A stretch of DNA of 64,000 bases, taken from the NCBI RefSeq assembly GCF_026151205.1, contig NC_087077.1:2914001-2978000 (forward strand), read 5' to 3'. The notes beneath the pieces are model-generated. The model saw nothing but the letters and a program-made list of their open reading frames with translations, was not told the origin of the DNA and made no database searches. The translations under genes and the position numbers were made by a program. The stretch is from Bolinopsis microptera. Its lineage: Eukaryota; Ctenophora; Tentaculata; Lobata; Bolinopsidae. Positions 1-43,562 of the stretch are shown in pieces; the stretch's first letter is position 1, and every line of letters begins with the position of its first letter.

Positions 1-171
1 TGTCCCTAACATAGAACAGTGCTGACTGACTGACACGTGCGGTCACTGTTACCCCTGAACTATCCCGGAAGTCCGTCAGGACGGAGTCCGTCTCGTACTG
101 ACAGAAGGAAAAGGTCAGAGGTTCGTCTCGACGAGGAACATCCGATACATCCTCCCACTGGTGACCTGGAG

Positions 172-651
172 TCAGGATCTTTGTGTCAGCAGAAAAACAC
201 ATCCACACTGTTTTGGGGAGAAGTATTTTGCCAGCTTTGTTCGTTTTCTCTTTAGGTGATTTCTCGTGTTTAATTCACGACACGTGTTGTTAGACTGGAG
301 TTTATCTGTTAGGAAGCTGTTGTTGATATTACTGTTGTCGGTACTGCTGGTACTGCAGCTGCCGTAAGTAATCCTATGGTTTACTTCATATCCCCCCATT
401 CCAACTGAACCTGATTCTATAAACACAGGTATGTTCGCATTCCTCAAATCCACTGAGTCATCTGTTGGTCGTGAGCCTGAGGGGAGGACCATGTTGTGGT
501 TTATCCTGGGAACGAGAAATGTGCTGAAAATACCTTCACCACTAAGATACGACACACTAAAGCATTCCGACATTCCTGACGCGCTGTCCAGATCACATCT
601 AGCTCCATTTCCCATCGTATCTTCAATCTCGCGTCTCCGCTTTCCGTTCAT
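172..651 (-). CDS. Unrecognised 159-codon open frame, possible exon
   Basis: An open frame starts at an ATG at 651 on the minus strand and runs to a stop at 172. It has no domain I recognise. The N-terminus is basic (MNGKRRREIEDT), the middle is rich in Ser, Thr and Asn, and the C-terminus has a basic patch (HLKRKRTK) followed by a Cys-containing end. It is longer than most chance frames here and its base composition is less AT-rich than the sequence to its right. It lies upstream of the first MTHFD1 exon I can find, so it may sit in an intron of that gene. It could be an exon of an unknown gene or simply a chance frame. Confidence 0.25.
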   Translation of the reverse strand: MNGKRRREIEDTMGNGARCDLDSASGMSECFSVSYLSGEGIFSTFLVPRINHNMVLPSGSRPTDDSVDLRNANIPVFIESGSVGMGGYEVNHRITYGSCSTSSTDNSNINNSFLTDKLQSNNTCRELNTRNHLKRKRTKLAKYFSPKQCGCVFLLTQRS

Positions 652-660
652 TACTTGAAG

Positions 661-1581
661 TAACGATGAAGTGAAAAATAAAGCAAAACGCTAGTAGTCT
701 ACAGAAAAATTGTAACTCCTGCCACGACTACAAGACAATGGTACTGATATGAGATATATAGCGGGGGTGGTGGTGGCTCGACCAGTTATTTAAAACACAC
801 TCCTCCTAACTACCGACCAACTTCACATGTTAACAAGATACTTCCGGAATAACTGCGACACGTGCGCGGTGCACTGCTGGGATCTTCTCGTCTACGATGA
901 AAATATGTTAAAATAGTTGCCTGCGGGTCATTCCCATTGGATGACATGTGAATAGTGCGTGAAGGCTGGTAACTTTGTATGGGAAATGTTTAAACTATGT
1001 TTAAAACGCGTCCAAGTATTTCATTCTGCTGCTAATGCAGTGCTTAACGATTGTCTCTAATTCCAGATTACAGTGCGATCTACTTTGAAAAATGTGGCCC
1101 AACTTAACTAATGTTCCAGCTGTGATTGTAGCTGCGCTTTGGCAAGTAGACCTCAATAGAAATGAATCATTTCAGTGATACTTCTCAACGTGCTTCACGT
1201 GAACTGTAGCTCGTTTCTAACAATGGACACGTGACAGATGAGCTAGTTGAGTCTCATGTTCACCACTCCAATCTGCCGTTTACTTTTACTCCTCGAAACG
1301 TGACTTAGACTCACGGCTCTGTGTACGGTAGATTTTGTCTACGACGGAAATAATTAAGATAAGGAGTGAAGACTTTAATTCCGAATTTTGAAGGAAAAAA
1401 TAATTATCTTAAGCATCTTCTGGTTGAGTTCTAAAACATTTGCAATTAGTATACGGGGAAAAGGTGGTTTTAAACGCATGATAAGGCTTCTGCAACTTCG
1501 GTACAATTAAAATTTTATGTTTTAAACAATGATTTAGATTCAAAATATAATAGAGAAACTTGATGAAAAATACCATTGCAG
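661..1581. other. Non-coding stretch upstream of first visible MTHFD1 exon
   Basis: I searched all frames for the missing N-terminal dehydrogenase/cyclohydrolase exons of MTHFD1 (the NAD(P)-binding and substrate-binding motifs) and found none. The stretch is AT-rich, has no long open frame and no recognisable repeat. It ends in an acceptor (ccattgcag) at 1581. It is most simply read as intron sequence of MTHFD1. Confidence 0.4.
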
Positions 1582-32142
<30,561 letters not shown>

Positions 32143-33709
32143 TCTCGCCAGGATCTCCTGACCTCATCCAGCTCTGCTGATCTCGCTAGGCTCTGTAGGT
32201 GTATTCAGATCTAGAGCTAGGTCTAAAGTTTTAGTCATATCTAGTCTTGTTCTTAGGTGTTAAAGGATTCAATTATTTTCGATTCATAATGATTTTGCAA
32301 TTATTACTAATTCTTTTAAGTTTTAGAGATAATTTGATTTTTATTGTAGATTTTTAGTATATTATACTTTATGTGATAACATCTTATATATCTGGGTCAC
32401 ACGATTTTCGTTTTTTATAATTATGGTTTCATACAACTTTTGCATTTTTATTTTATATTTACGATCCTAAAATTATCATAATCTATGCTTATTAAAATTA
32501 AACGATTTTTATTTCTAATGAATTAGAATGTCTCTATACCGGGCTACAAATCGGGTAAAAGGAATGAGCAGGAAAAGTGGCACGGACTGTGGTCTGGCGG
32601 TCAAGTGGCATAGTATATAGAGGTTTTACTGTACTTTAATAGGCTCTCTTCTTGAAATCATAGCTATTAGTGGTTAGTAATCTTCTTATAAAGAGAACAG
32701 ATCATGGTCTATATTATAAGTTTAGAATTCAGAACTACATGGTTCAGTATCTTAATAATGTCTAATATCACTTGCTACTCGAGTTCTGGACTACATGGAT
32801 GCATATTCTCTGTGTTATCGTCTATATTATAAATATTATCTAGGAATCGCCTTGTAGAGTTGTTACTTTTATTGAGAAATTCGGGATATAACTAAAATCG
32901 GAACCTTGAACCAACAGCTTATAATTTCAATCGGCTATAATTTTGTTTTTTGTACTTTGTCGCAGTTGTTGGCATGGCAACAGATATTAGATATTAGATA
33001 TTATATAGTTTTTTTATAGCCAGTTCTTAGCCACATTATTTCCCCACTTCTTGGAGCCAGTCAGTCGTGGGTTGGCAGGTACTCGGTACTGGCAGCTATT
33101 AATGTTATGGTCATGTTCTCACATTATTGTGGCTTCAAACTTCATATCCTTAAGTGGCGAATTTCACCTCAAATAAAAATTAGCACACCAATTAAAATAT
33201 TTTGTACAGAATTTTTGACACTATTAACGTAATTTTTCTTAGGTATTGGTGTTCCAATTACGATGAGGTAGTTTGATAGACTTTTATTTGATTGGTGTCA
33301 GCACCTGATGTATCAACTGAAATTCATATAGTGCACTTTACCAAATTTTGTCATTTTTGCAGTTCCAATTGCATGGTGTATGGTTTAAGATGATATCATT
33401 ATCTTAGGTTTTTCTGATAATTTAATAATTTCAATTCTAATGAACCATAAACTAAATCGTTTTGTCACACTGCTGACACTAATTAAGCATATGATCTTAC
33501 AACTACTAAGATTCAGTTCAAAATTAGGAAAGGTCGTAAACTTATTCGTTATGCTTGGAAAGAAGATATCATAGCCAAAAGAGTAACACTAATAGTAGTA
33601 GTACTAACAGTAACAATACTACTACTACTACAACTAGTTTTCTCGTCTAAGCGCAAAAACTGCAACTTTAAGAAGGATCAGGTGACAGCAAATAAGGGAG
33701 ATCCTCAAA
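32143..33709. other. Intergenic region between MTHFD1 and the plus-strand GPCR
   Basis: This holds the MTHFD1 3' untranslated region and the GPCR upstream region. A fragment of an inverted-repeat element (TATAGAGGTTTTACTGTA near 32617) and a TAGTAGTA/TACTACTA inverted run at 33592-33633 are present. No further gene was recognised and no convincing AATAAA was seen close to the MTHFD1 stop. Confidence 0.5.
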
Positions 33710-36461
33710 ATGAATGTCAGTGTTCCTACCACCATCACCACCCATCGAGTTGGTGTTTACTATCCCGGAGATTACGGAGACAGTCCAGTTCCGCAACACA
33801 TCCTGGTTGCGTACGCTGTTGTCAGCGTAGTCACCCTTCTCTCAAGCTTCTTCGCTGTCGTCGGTATGTGGCGATGTGAAATCTGTACTTTTTCTTGGGT
33901 AGTTAATTGTGTACATGTTAGTATTACATAATAACTGCTAATCCATACAGATTTCCGCTCAAATATTCCACATTACATGAATCCTTTAAGACATTTTCAG
34001 TTTGATCATTGATAATATCGTTGATAATGATACTCGGTTATCCTCCGCCTGTCAAATTCGTAAAAGTGATATGTTTCAGGGAATGCATTGCTGGTGATAT
34101 ACTACTTTCCTCTCAGACTGAGGATAAGTGCAATGTTGTACTTATTTCTTACTTCCTCTGATCTTGTGGTTGGGATCTGTGCTGCAGGTATCATTGGCAA
34201 ATTTTTGATTGCGATATAAAAAAGGAGGGGATTTAGTTTTGAAAACATATTGCTTTCTGTGCGTGGTGCTTTTATTGTTTTAAACATATAATTTCAATTT
34301 ACAAATTATCGTCATTGATTATCGCCAATAATTAATATCTATTAACAAGTTTCATGATAATTTCATAACAATTTCGGTTTTCCAATACACACTAATTTCC
34401 CGCGTGTGCTGGCAAGATACTATTTTGGAAAAATAATACTCCAATATCCAGGGGTGAGCTACGTCATGATCAGAACCCAGCTAGTTGAAGGACTAGAAAA
34501 CACGTTTACAGCACTCTCACCCTCTCTCTTTGCCAAAATCTACAGCTTCCTCTACTTCGTGAGCTGTAGAGCCTCCGTCTTCATCACCTGTACCATGTGC
34601 ATCACCCAGACAATCCAGGTGAGGGCTGTGTTCTACCAGCCCCGGTACAGCGCTATCCTCGCCTCTGTTCTCTCCTACTGTACAGTGTGGATTACTGTAG
34701 CACTGTGTTATTACTCCCTCGACATATTAGCCTGGAGGACTGCTTATTTGTTGTATTTACCAGATATTCAGTCGGAGATGCTCAATAAGATGCTGTTTCA
34801 CGGAGTTCCATTTGCTCTCCCCACTTTACCTGTTCTTATTTGTGGTTCGTAAATTTAGGAGTTCGCTTTTATTTGATATTCTCATAGTTGGTCAGTTCGT
34901 ACAAAAGTCGTAAAAAATTCGTACAGTTCGGCACCTTTTAAAAGTTCGGGATTAGTTCGGGAAAAATTCGCCTCATAAATTTTCGAAAAGCTAATTCCAA
35001 AAATCTTATAATTTGAAATATGAGGGGTTTAAGTTTTGTTTTTTGACAAATGATACAAATTGTATAACTTGTGTGCGGACGTGTTAATATTTTAAATCTG
35101 AAGTGTAACCTCCAGGAGAAAAATCACACATTTTTTGGACTGAAGTGATTAAAAAACAAAATATTTTTCTTAAAATTCGGTAAAAATTCCTCGACAGCTT
35201 TTTTAAATTCGTACAGTTCGGCACCTTTTAAAAGTTCGTACAGTGCGTACTGACCAACTACGGATATTCTTGTAGTTTTGTTGGCAAATAGTATTCTTAA
35301 AAGAAGTGACCGACCGATAGATGTGGATTTTGGTGGGTAGGGCAGGTGAGGCATTTGTTGATTGGTTAACAATGGTTACGATGTCACGTGTCAAAAAATG
35401 CTTCACCTCACCACCATAATCAGCATTTATTGAAAAGCTTTTTATTTAAACATTTCAAACCTTTTACAGGTGTGGTGACTTGTTCAATTCTGATAAAATC
35501 CAGATCCTTCAGAAAGAGAAACAAAAGTACCATCACGGTTGTGATCATCACCCTTATCTTCCTGGTATTCAACCTGGCATTCCTCACTCATTTCTACTTT
35601 CATCAGGTCCAGAACAATAAAGATTGGGTGCACCTTGTTATATAATTGTTATATGGTTACTGTGATGTCGTGATCTGATGAATTGGCTGAATTGTGGCTC
35701 ATCCGCTTTACCAGGCTTTGGTTATAATCTAAAGGTCGTCTTTTAAGATATTTCTTCCTTGATTGTTAATGGATTGTTATTTCAGTGGATCTTTGGAAGG
35801 GAAATTCACGATGACACGGCGCTGAGGAAAGACGAGATCTTCTTCTACTCATCGCACACCCTCAGTCACTTTATCACTTCTGCTCTTAACCCTATCATAC
35901 TAATCGTGTTAGTAATTAGTAATTAATTATTACTAATCGTGTTAGTTTACTTCTTATCTAATTAGCTTATTGCTCAATCCTCATCAAGTCAGTTCCGGCC
36001 TGTATACCTCGTTGATATTTAATTTAAATCAATTTCCAAGTGAAACGTTCAACACCTTGAATATAATTTATTCTAATGTTTCTAAAAATCTGCCGTAACA
36101 GCAAGAGAAGGCTCTGAATTATACTTTGTTCGTTTTACTCTAACATTCCATTTATTTCAGGCGGAACGAGAGGTTCCAAACTCACATGACACTAAGCGTG
36201 AGATCCTCCCTTCAACCATCTCGCACACCAACCTTTAAAGCTCCACGATCTCCGAGCCACGAGTACTTATCAATGTGCAGACTATCCATTGCTGGACCCA
36301 CCTGCCATGTTAGTAACAACACGTTTAGACTAGCGTCCCCGTGCTTCATGGACACTGTTAGTCGCTGTAGTATCATCAAGGATGTGCCTACTATACTGGA
36401 ACAAGAAGGCAATAGTCCAAGAGCTCAGCGAAGAATACTGAGAAAGGCAGCTACTAACTAA
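33710..36461 (+). CDS. Class A (rhodopsin-like) orphan GPCR, six exons, paralogue of the nested receptor
   Basis: Exons: 33710-33863, 34080-34187, 34452-34844, 35470-35606, 35786-35907 and 36161-36461; phases fit and give 404 residues. The N-terminus has one N-glycosylation site (MNVSV). Helix 1 carries GN (VVGNALLV), helix 2 SDLVVG, and helix 3 ends ITQTIQVRAVFYQPRYS without D/E-R-Y. Helix 6 has no CWxP, and helix 7 ends SALNPIILIV. The tail is shorter than in the nested paralogue but begins alike (RNERFQTHM versus RNSRFQTYL). The first 227 nt of exon 3 differ at only four positions from the paralogue, far less than the flanking coding sequence. Ligand and G protein are unknown. Confidence 0.9.
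34883..35262. mobile_element. 380-bp hAT-type MITE in GPCR intron
   Basis: The ends are inverted copies of C(A/G)TAGTTGGTCAGT. The element is flanked by perfect 8-bp direct repeats GATATTCT (34875-34882 and 35263-35270), the size that hAT transposases make. Inside, GTACAGTTCGGCACCTTTTA occurs twice in direct orientation (near 34920 and 35212). It is non-coding. Confidence 0.85.
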
Positions 36462-38330
36462 GGTTAAGTATTAACGACAATTAGGTTTAGAAAGTTAGAA
36501 GGGATTATTGAATTTAAGGGGAAAATGTACAGTAAAAATCTTTCGTTATATTAGTGAGCGTTTCTTGTTCGTATAATTATTGGACGTATTACTATTACTA
36601 TTAATCTGACCTCAGACAATGTTTAAAAATACTAGCAGGAACCCGTATAACCTTAAGACTCAAGAGACTAAAATAATTAATACCGTACCTATTTAATTCG
36701 CGTTTTTGACACCACTTGGGGGTCCAAATTTTGGGCTCTAAAACTCCTATTTCTTGGCTAATTTTGTATTTCTTCATGCTGATTTGGAGGCCATTAAAGC
36801 ATTTGACCCAGTCGCAAAAAAGTTTCAGTTATATATCTTTTACGGTTTTTGCGGAAAGTCGCGTTAAAGTTGATGCCGTGGTGTCAGTAAAATGGTACGG
36901 ATCCATATATATATATATATCGTCTCGCTTTATATGTAGTAAGATGACGAAATTCTTGTTGGTATAGGATTGATTTTAATTTTTTATTAGCAGCCATGAT
37001 GTAGCTATACGATTGTTTATCGTTCATATTTATATCATGAATACGCATTCTTTTAAAAGAACCCTTAATACAACATCTAGTTTTTCTCCATTAGGTTTAT
37101 AAAGTTAGAAAATACACGTTCGCTCCTCAAAGTCACCGCTGAATGCACTATTGTAGTTCTAGTACAGTCTTACAGATTCGATTTATTGCTCAATGTTAAC
37201 AATAACAATATATCATGGATGAAAACGAGAAAATTCTGGATGCTGGAAAATCATTGTAAGGGATAGCAGTAGCAGTAGCACGATGACTGATGAGGCGAAT
37301 AGAATCAGACGAAGGTTATCTATATTAATAATAATAAGGCGTATTTGCGAATTTAATGTCGACCTTATTTTAAATCTTCCGTTTTGAAATTCAAAAATGT
37401 TTACATATTCGTTACCCACCCGATAATTCTAGATTTTGAAAATTGTCAACCATCTTACCAGATTGAGAAATTCCACCTGCTCTACATTAATATCGCGTAT
37501 AACTATAAGCTCACAACTGCTGTCGTAAAGAATCCAGATGGAACTTGAAACTCTGCGCAGATGTCCGACAGTTACCATAATCTGAGGTATGAATACACTT
37601 GAAGTTGAAGCTTGTTGGTACTAAACTTTAATTACAGTCTAGATCCGGATGTGTATTCACTCGATACAGTAATCACAATACCGTTGGCGTCACGCAAGGA
37701 CAAAAGAGAATCGCCAAAAATCGAGACTCTAACTTCAACTCGAACTAGGCAAAATCGCAGCGAAAGATAACGAGCATGTGGTGTTAAACTTAGTTTACTA
37801 AACGGGTAGTACGTACACGGCTGTATCGTGGCTTTCGCCACGATACTATTACTAGTGATACGACACTTAGTAAAACAACAATGTGGGTCACGACGTGATA
37901 CAAAAGAATATATGCCTATGGTAAATTATGCGATATCCAAGTCCAACTACAACGTCGGAATTGTATTTGTATCATTAAATCGCGTTGTCTAGAAAATATC
38001 ATTAATCTGACTGAAACAACTATGTCTATAGCCCAGGCGTTCTCACTTTCTTTGTCTATGACTAACGAGAAAGTTGTGGAACACAACAAGAAAATTGAGA
38101 ATAATCTTGTGCGAGAGTAGGGACCCAGATGTCGTTTCTAAGACTAACCCGAATAAATTTTAAGGAGGCTTCTCATTGCAGTAGCGGGATCATTGATCAT
38201 GTTCACTTTTTAATTTATAGCTTGTATATGCAAAGTTGTCATATGAACTCTACTACAGATCTAGCTCATTTCTTAGATTTCTTTACCTGGGGACCTCAGG
38301 CTATCATGTTCATTAACATAGAGATTCGTT
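36462..38330. other. Gene-free, repeat-rich region left of the LINE
   Basis: No gene was found. Recognisable pieces: TTTTTGACACCACTTGGG near 36703 (relative of 11202); GTGTCAGTAAAATGG at 36891 followed by an (AT)n run; a 150-bp segment at 37097-37250 that recurs at 46285-46440; a 10-bp-stem hairpin at 37823-37846; and GGTCACGACGTGATAC at about 37886, inverted near 38573. Confidence 0.55.
37097..37250 (+). repeat. Dispersed repeat, left copy
   Basis: It begins GGTTTATAAAGTTAGAAAAT and ends GATGAAAACGAGAAAAT. The right copy is at 46285-46440 in the same orientation, with small indels. The pair brackets the LINE/hAT block. Confidence 0.85.
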
Positions 38331-38367
38331 GTCATACGTTGTATGACCCGCCGCGCACGAAGTGCGC

Positions 38368-38370
<3 letters not shown>

Positions 38371-38410
<40 letters not shown>
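38371..38410. repeat. Poly-C run next to a GC-rich hairpin
   Basis: About 40 uninterrupted C directly follow a 9-bp-stem hairpin (GCCGCGCAC-GAA-GTGCGCGGC, 38350-38370). The true length is uncertain. Confidence 0.9.
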
Positions 38411-38782
38411 TTGTATATCGTCGAAGACGATTCACTATAGTGAAGCGACCGTGGGGGTCACCACGTGATTCAAGAGATTCGGCGGAATGACAGGCTGAGC
38501 GCGGTAAAAGATTTCTAGGTCGGTTATATTCAACCCATGGATCACATCACCAATAGTAATAATAATTGTTGTATCACGTCGTGACCCCATTGTCGTTTCA
38601 CTATAAACAGGATTAAACAGGATTAAACATGAGATTACCAGAGAGAACACTAACGGACTCGTTTTGGCTATACAAGAATGAATAAATGAATAAATAAAAT
38701 TATCAAAACTGAATCATTTAAAAATAATAAAATTTAACCGTTTACAATTTCACGAAAATAAAAGAAGATCGTCTATAATAAT

Positions 38783-39600
38783 TTAAGGTAATACAGTAAA
38801 TAAAGTTCGAGTACTACATCTGTTTGCGAGGGTTATAAGGGACGTTTTAGGAGGATTACGTAGATTTGAGGAGTCTGTAAGGTACTTCCCGAAACCTTTT
38901 ATATGGGGTGAGTTCATTATTGCTCCATATTCTTTTAGCATCAACAGACTTTTGAGGTTGTCAGAGAGGTTGGACCTGAGTTGATGGTTATAGTAGGGGC
39001 ACTCAGTTAGGACGTGGTCTTCGGTTTCTAGAATGGGAGTTTCAAAGGAGGGGAGCTCCTCTAAAAAATGTATGACATCCGTTTCTGAGGAGCAGCAGAA
39101 GCGACACGTTTTAAGAGCTGTGTTGAGTTGATCTTTGGTGTAGCGACCTTTTTCTATCCTAAGATCGTGACTGCTAGATCGGAGTTTAGCAATATTGACC
39201 CTTTTAAGCCGGCAGGGGAGCTGTAAATAGGGTTCTTCGCCAAACTCGAATTTAACCGCTGTGTAGAAAGACATTTTGGGCTGGTTGAGGAGATCTCTCT
39301 TCCAATGGTCAACAAATGTCTCATGTATGTACTCACAAGCGTCTAGGGTGGGTGATAACTGCGGCTTGGAGACTGTACTCATCTTGGCAATAGTTGACCA
39401 AGCATCATACCAGGTTAGATTCAGTAGCTTTTGCTCTTGAAAGGTGTGGTGCAAAAGAGTGTTCACGTTACCTTCTACCGCCAGTGATGCCCGATGGAAG
39501 TAAGCTAAACATTGGGGAATGACGGTAACTGTTCAGGGGGTTCTACCAGTGTCACCATAGCAGAAGTTGTTATTAGCTTTCTTGTGAACGCCTAGTACAG
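38783..39600 (-). pseudogene. LINE C-terminal region
   Basis: This continues the reverse transcriptase after a frameshift. An ILGVHKKANNNFCYGD-type segment lies near 39540-39600, as in many LINEs, then a TGA, then an open frame with a Cys/His cluster (CRFCCSSETD...HVLTECPYY) typical of the zinc-finger-like tail of LINE ORF2. Confidence 0.75.
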
Positions 39601-41342
39601 TATCCATTTGAGAATCTTCAGATGAGTTGTTTCGAGAGGATCTTTAGCTGCAGATTTAGGCAGGCTCACTTCTTCTTTTTTCGACAGGATAGCCTTTACG
39701 ATGTTTGTTGATGAGAGCCAGACGGGACATGCATAGGTCGCTACAGGCTTTACTAGACTATCGATGAGTTTAAGCATCGTGCTGGTAGATAGCGCTTTTG
39801 TGTTGATAATTCGCCTCATTGAGAAGAATGAGCGTAGAGCTTTCTTCCTAAGTTCGTCGATAGCTTGCTTAAACGATCCATTCAGAGAGAATTGGATTCC
39901 GAGATAGCAGTATCTTTTTACTGGTATAATGTCCAGGCTTCCTAGTTTAAAGCCATAAGAACATTTAAGTGTTCGTGAGCTTGTATTGAAGACCATCACA
40001 CTGATTTTTTCGATGTTCACTGATAACTCCCATTTTTCTGCATAGTCGTGCAAGCAATTCAGCAACGTTTGTAGGCTGAACGCGTCAAGTGCTAGGAGGA
40101 CTAAGTCGTCAGCCCATAGGAGGTGGCTTACTTTGATGCCGTTTAAAATTGGGACATTCAGCTCTTCGATTTGTTCCAGTCTGATGGAAAGCTCGTGGAT
40201 ATAAACTTTGAAGAGCTCAGGGGACATCGGGTGCCCTTGTTCTGTGCCGATGGTAACGTCGATAGCAGCGGAGAGCTTTTGGATCATATCAGCTTAACTC
40301 GGGTTGACGAGTTGTTATACATGTGGCTGATGCAAGTGAAGAAATTGCCTGAGAGACCCATGTTGCCCAGTTTGAACAGAAGTGCATCCCTGCATACACT
40401 GTCAAATGCCTTCCGATAATCGACGAAGCAGGCAAATAGTCGCTTCTTCTCTTTTTTGACATATTTCTCTATGATAGTGTTCAGGGTGAGCAAGTGGTCA
40501 TTACATTGTGCTCCACTCCTGAATCCCAGTTGATACGGTCGGTCGGGATAAGCTATTTCCCTAAATTCTATCAGCCGTTTAAGGAGCATGTTCGAAAATA
40601 GCTTGCCAAGACAGCTGCCAATGGTAATGGCCCGATAGTTATCGGGGTTCTGACGGTCACCCTTTTTATGGAGTGGAGTGGTGATAGAGTTGTTCCAAGG
40701 GTAGGTTCCGCACTGAAGACAGGCATTGAAAAGCTTAACTAGAACAAGTTGGAGTTGCTCGTTGGAGTTTTTCAGCATCTCGTTTGATATCAGGTCATCG
40801 GACACGCTCTTGTTGTTCTTCAGTTTCTTGATCGCATCTTTTGTCTCCTGTAAGGTGAAGTCTCGATTCAAACTGTCGACTAGGTTTTTAGTGTTCTGCA
40901 GCTCGTCGGTTGTGGGAGTAGAGACGACGTCATCATCTGCGTGGTGATTCTTACTACACTTACGGTTGTAAAGGTCGTTAAAAAATTTATGAAAGAGGAG
41001 AAGATCATAAATGTCAAATGGCTCTTCATCTTTGTGTTGTTCGGACAGTTGCTTGAGCGCCGCCCAGTTAACATTACCACTTTCGTTTATCTTTTGATTC
41101 ATCTCGAACAGATATTTCCCCTTTTTCGTGCTCTTAATAGCCCGGTACTCCTTTTTTTTGAGAAAGTGCTGATACTGATAGCGAAGGAAATTGCTGTGTG
41201 GGTTGCGATTTGCATTCCTGTCAGCTCTGCTAGCCTCACTTTTCGCACGCCTGCAGTTAAGATCAAACCATTTTTTCTTGTTAGTACGTGTTCCACGTTT
41301 GGTTGTAGTAACCGAATTCGCAAGGTTGTGGTATGTTGCGAC
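39592..41342 (-). pseudogene. LINE reverse transcriptase domain, frameshifted
   Basis: Two open frames join near 40285. The first has the finger region (TTPLHKKGDRQNPDNYRAI) and motif A (FVDYRKAFDSV). The second has motif B (EQGHPMSPELF) and motif C (LLWADDLVLLA, the catalytic ADD). The frame enters from the endonuclease across the hAT insertion at 41343. Confidence 0.9.
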
Positions 41343-41498
41343 CATCGATGGTAAATACGTCAAAAAATCGCCTGTAAATACGCCGTATTCAAAAATTCTA
41401 AGAAATACGTGAAATACGGCAAAATTTGGCGCTTAAATTCTTTGATGGTAAAATTTTTCAAAATACGCGCGTATCTCTATGGAAATACGTGATTACAG

Positions 41499-42005
41499 AT
41501 TTTACCAAAACCCATAATCATGGGTAGAGTGGACCGCTGCCAGTGTCTCTCTTTCCCAAACAAAAGGAAATGATATTAATTTGACTGACCGTTCTCAAAT
41601 GCAAAATGATACCGAGAATGAAATCGGTCGCTCGCTTTTCCCATTCATTCACGGCTTACGAATTGTAATAATTTTCGATTGATTACATGTCAATCAGATG
41701 CTGTAAAAATCTCTTTGGGTTGCGTTCGGGTCGATACCTAGTATTTCGGGGTAAGGGTGGTAGTTATCACTTATTGAATTAGCTGAAGTTTATTGAATCT
41801 TTATTGCCGAGTACAGCTGCCTTTGGGTAGTTCTTCTTAATCTATTACAATTGTAAATGAATGGGAAAAGCGAGCGACCGATTTCATTCTCGGTATCATT
41901 TTGCATTTGAGAACGGTCAGTCAAATTAATATCATTTCCTTTTGTTTGGGAAAGAGAGACACTGGCAGCGGTCCACTCTACCCATGATTATGGGTTTTGG
42001 TAAAA
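41499..42005. repeat. Long inverted repeat, arms of about 155 bp
   Basis: The left arm starts ATTTTACCAAAACCCATAAT; the right arm ends with its reverse complement at 42005. The arms are nearly identical, with a loop of about 200 bp. Part of the right arm and its adjoining loop recur at 46186-46275, so it is a mobile fold-back type unit rather than a local palindrome. Confidence 0.9.
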
Positions 42006-43407
42006 TATCATCTCTTTTTGATTATAATGTCAGGCCCAGGGTACTTTATAAAGTCGAAATATAAACTGATATCTTCATTATAATAAGGAGGAAGTTTCAA
42101 CGATTTCGAAATTTTTCCTTTAAAAACATTTCCTTGTGTTTAGGTAAGCATATCGGTCCATCACTGACTGAATATACCACTTAATACTCATTCAAGTTGA
42201 CATTAAATTCATATATAATGACATTAAACTGTCGTGGCAAAGCAGAATTTGTTGGAAATCACGAATGAGCAAAATGTTCACCTTTCGCACGTGCAAACTT
42301 TGAGCGGACGTTGCATGCGCATCCAATATTGAATCGCCGTAAATTTTTGCATGTAATTGTTTTATATATAGCTTGATAAGCATGCAAAGTTTCAAAGTAT
42401 TTCAAGAAGAACTGTAATCACAACGGCACTCTAAAGTTGACAGAAAATGACGAAAACAGCAATTTTCAGTGATTTTAGCAATTTTCTATCAATTTGGGCG
42501 TGTCCCCACGTGTGCAACTTTTCGATTTTCAACTTTAAAACTAGCCTAATGCACAATTTATACCTATAGGAAGCAGAACTGAGCTCCACAACCCAAGGCA
42601 TGGCCCAACACCAAAGAATACTAAATCGCAAAATTGACGTTTTTATAAAATAATTCTTCAAAAAAGCACAAACTTCAATGACGAATATCTTTATGAAGGA
42701 GCAAGCTAGAAAAACTTTCCGGTAGATTTTCAGAATGCTTGAACAATTATCTAAGATGAAATTTTCCTCAGATTTTGAATAAAATTACTCCTTAATGGGT
42801 TAAAATTAATTTTAAAAGTTATTACTTTGTCAAAAATCAAGTTTTAAAAACGGTTAACTTGATGACGTCATCAAGGGGTGTTTATGACGTCAAATAAATT
42901 TTTTATACAATGTAAACTAAAGTGTAAACAATTATTTGCAAGAGCTGTGGTCGGAAATGGCTGTATCTTTTATACTTTTGAATCTATGGACACTTAAATA
43001 CAAGCTACAATTGACTGGCAAAGCGTCTATCCCTGAATATATATGTATATCTATCTATGTCACGACAATCTGTCGTAAAACAGGGGTTCTAGAAAACCTA
43101 TTTCCCGATGCCCCTGAAACTTGAAACTTTTTTTGCAGTCAATTTGGTCAACGTCTAGACGCCCTGAAAAATTTCAGATCTCTAACTCAATTTTAACATG
43201 GTTTTTAGGGCACCTGAATATGGCGATTTTGGGTTTTTTACCGAATTTCGTATAACAGTGCTGGCGAGTATTTTATGCAAATTTCTTAAAAATCTGAACA
43301 TAACTATTTTTTATTCCTGTCATCTTTGACATCAAATTAGAATGTTTTGAACTAAAAATAAATCTGCTGAACGACTTCCGATGAGTCTTAATGCCTGGAA
43401 AACTCCT

Positions 43408-43465
43408 GCCGGAGGCGGCGGCCTTCGGCCGCCGCCTCCGGCCGGAGTGCACGCTTCGCGTGCAC
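43408..43465. repeat. Two GC-rich hairpins in tandem
   Basis: The first hairpin has a perfect 16-bp stem (43408-43423 with 43427-43442) around a TTC loop. The second has an 8-bp stem GTGCACGC (43447-43454 with 43458-43465), also around TTC. They are sharply more GC-rich than their surroundings. Confidence 0.9.
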
Positions 43466-43492
43466 AAAAGAGGCTTGTAACGTGTACCAAAG

Positions 43493-43562
43493 GGGGTATA
43501 ATAGTAAAAGGGGTATAATAGTAAAGGGGGTATAATAGTAAAGGGGGTATAATAGTAAATGG
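43493..43562. repeat. 18-bp tandem repeat
   Basis: About four copies of GGGGTATAATAGTAAA(A/G), next to the GC hairpins inside the hAT-like element. Confidence 0.85.

Noticed and set aside
38344..38372. Helitron 3' end
   Set aside because: A GC hairpin is present but no CTRR terminus follows it at the expected distance, and no TC start was found.
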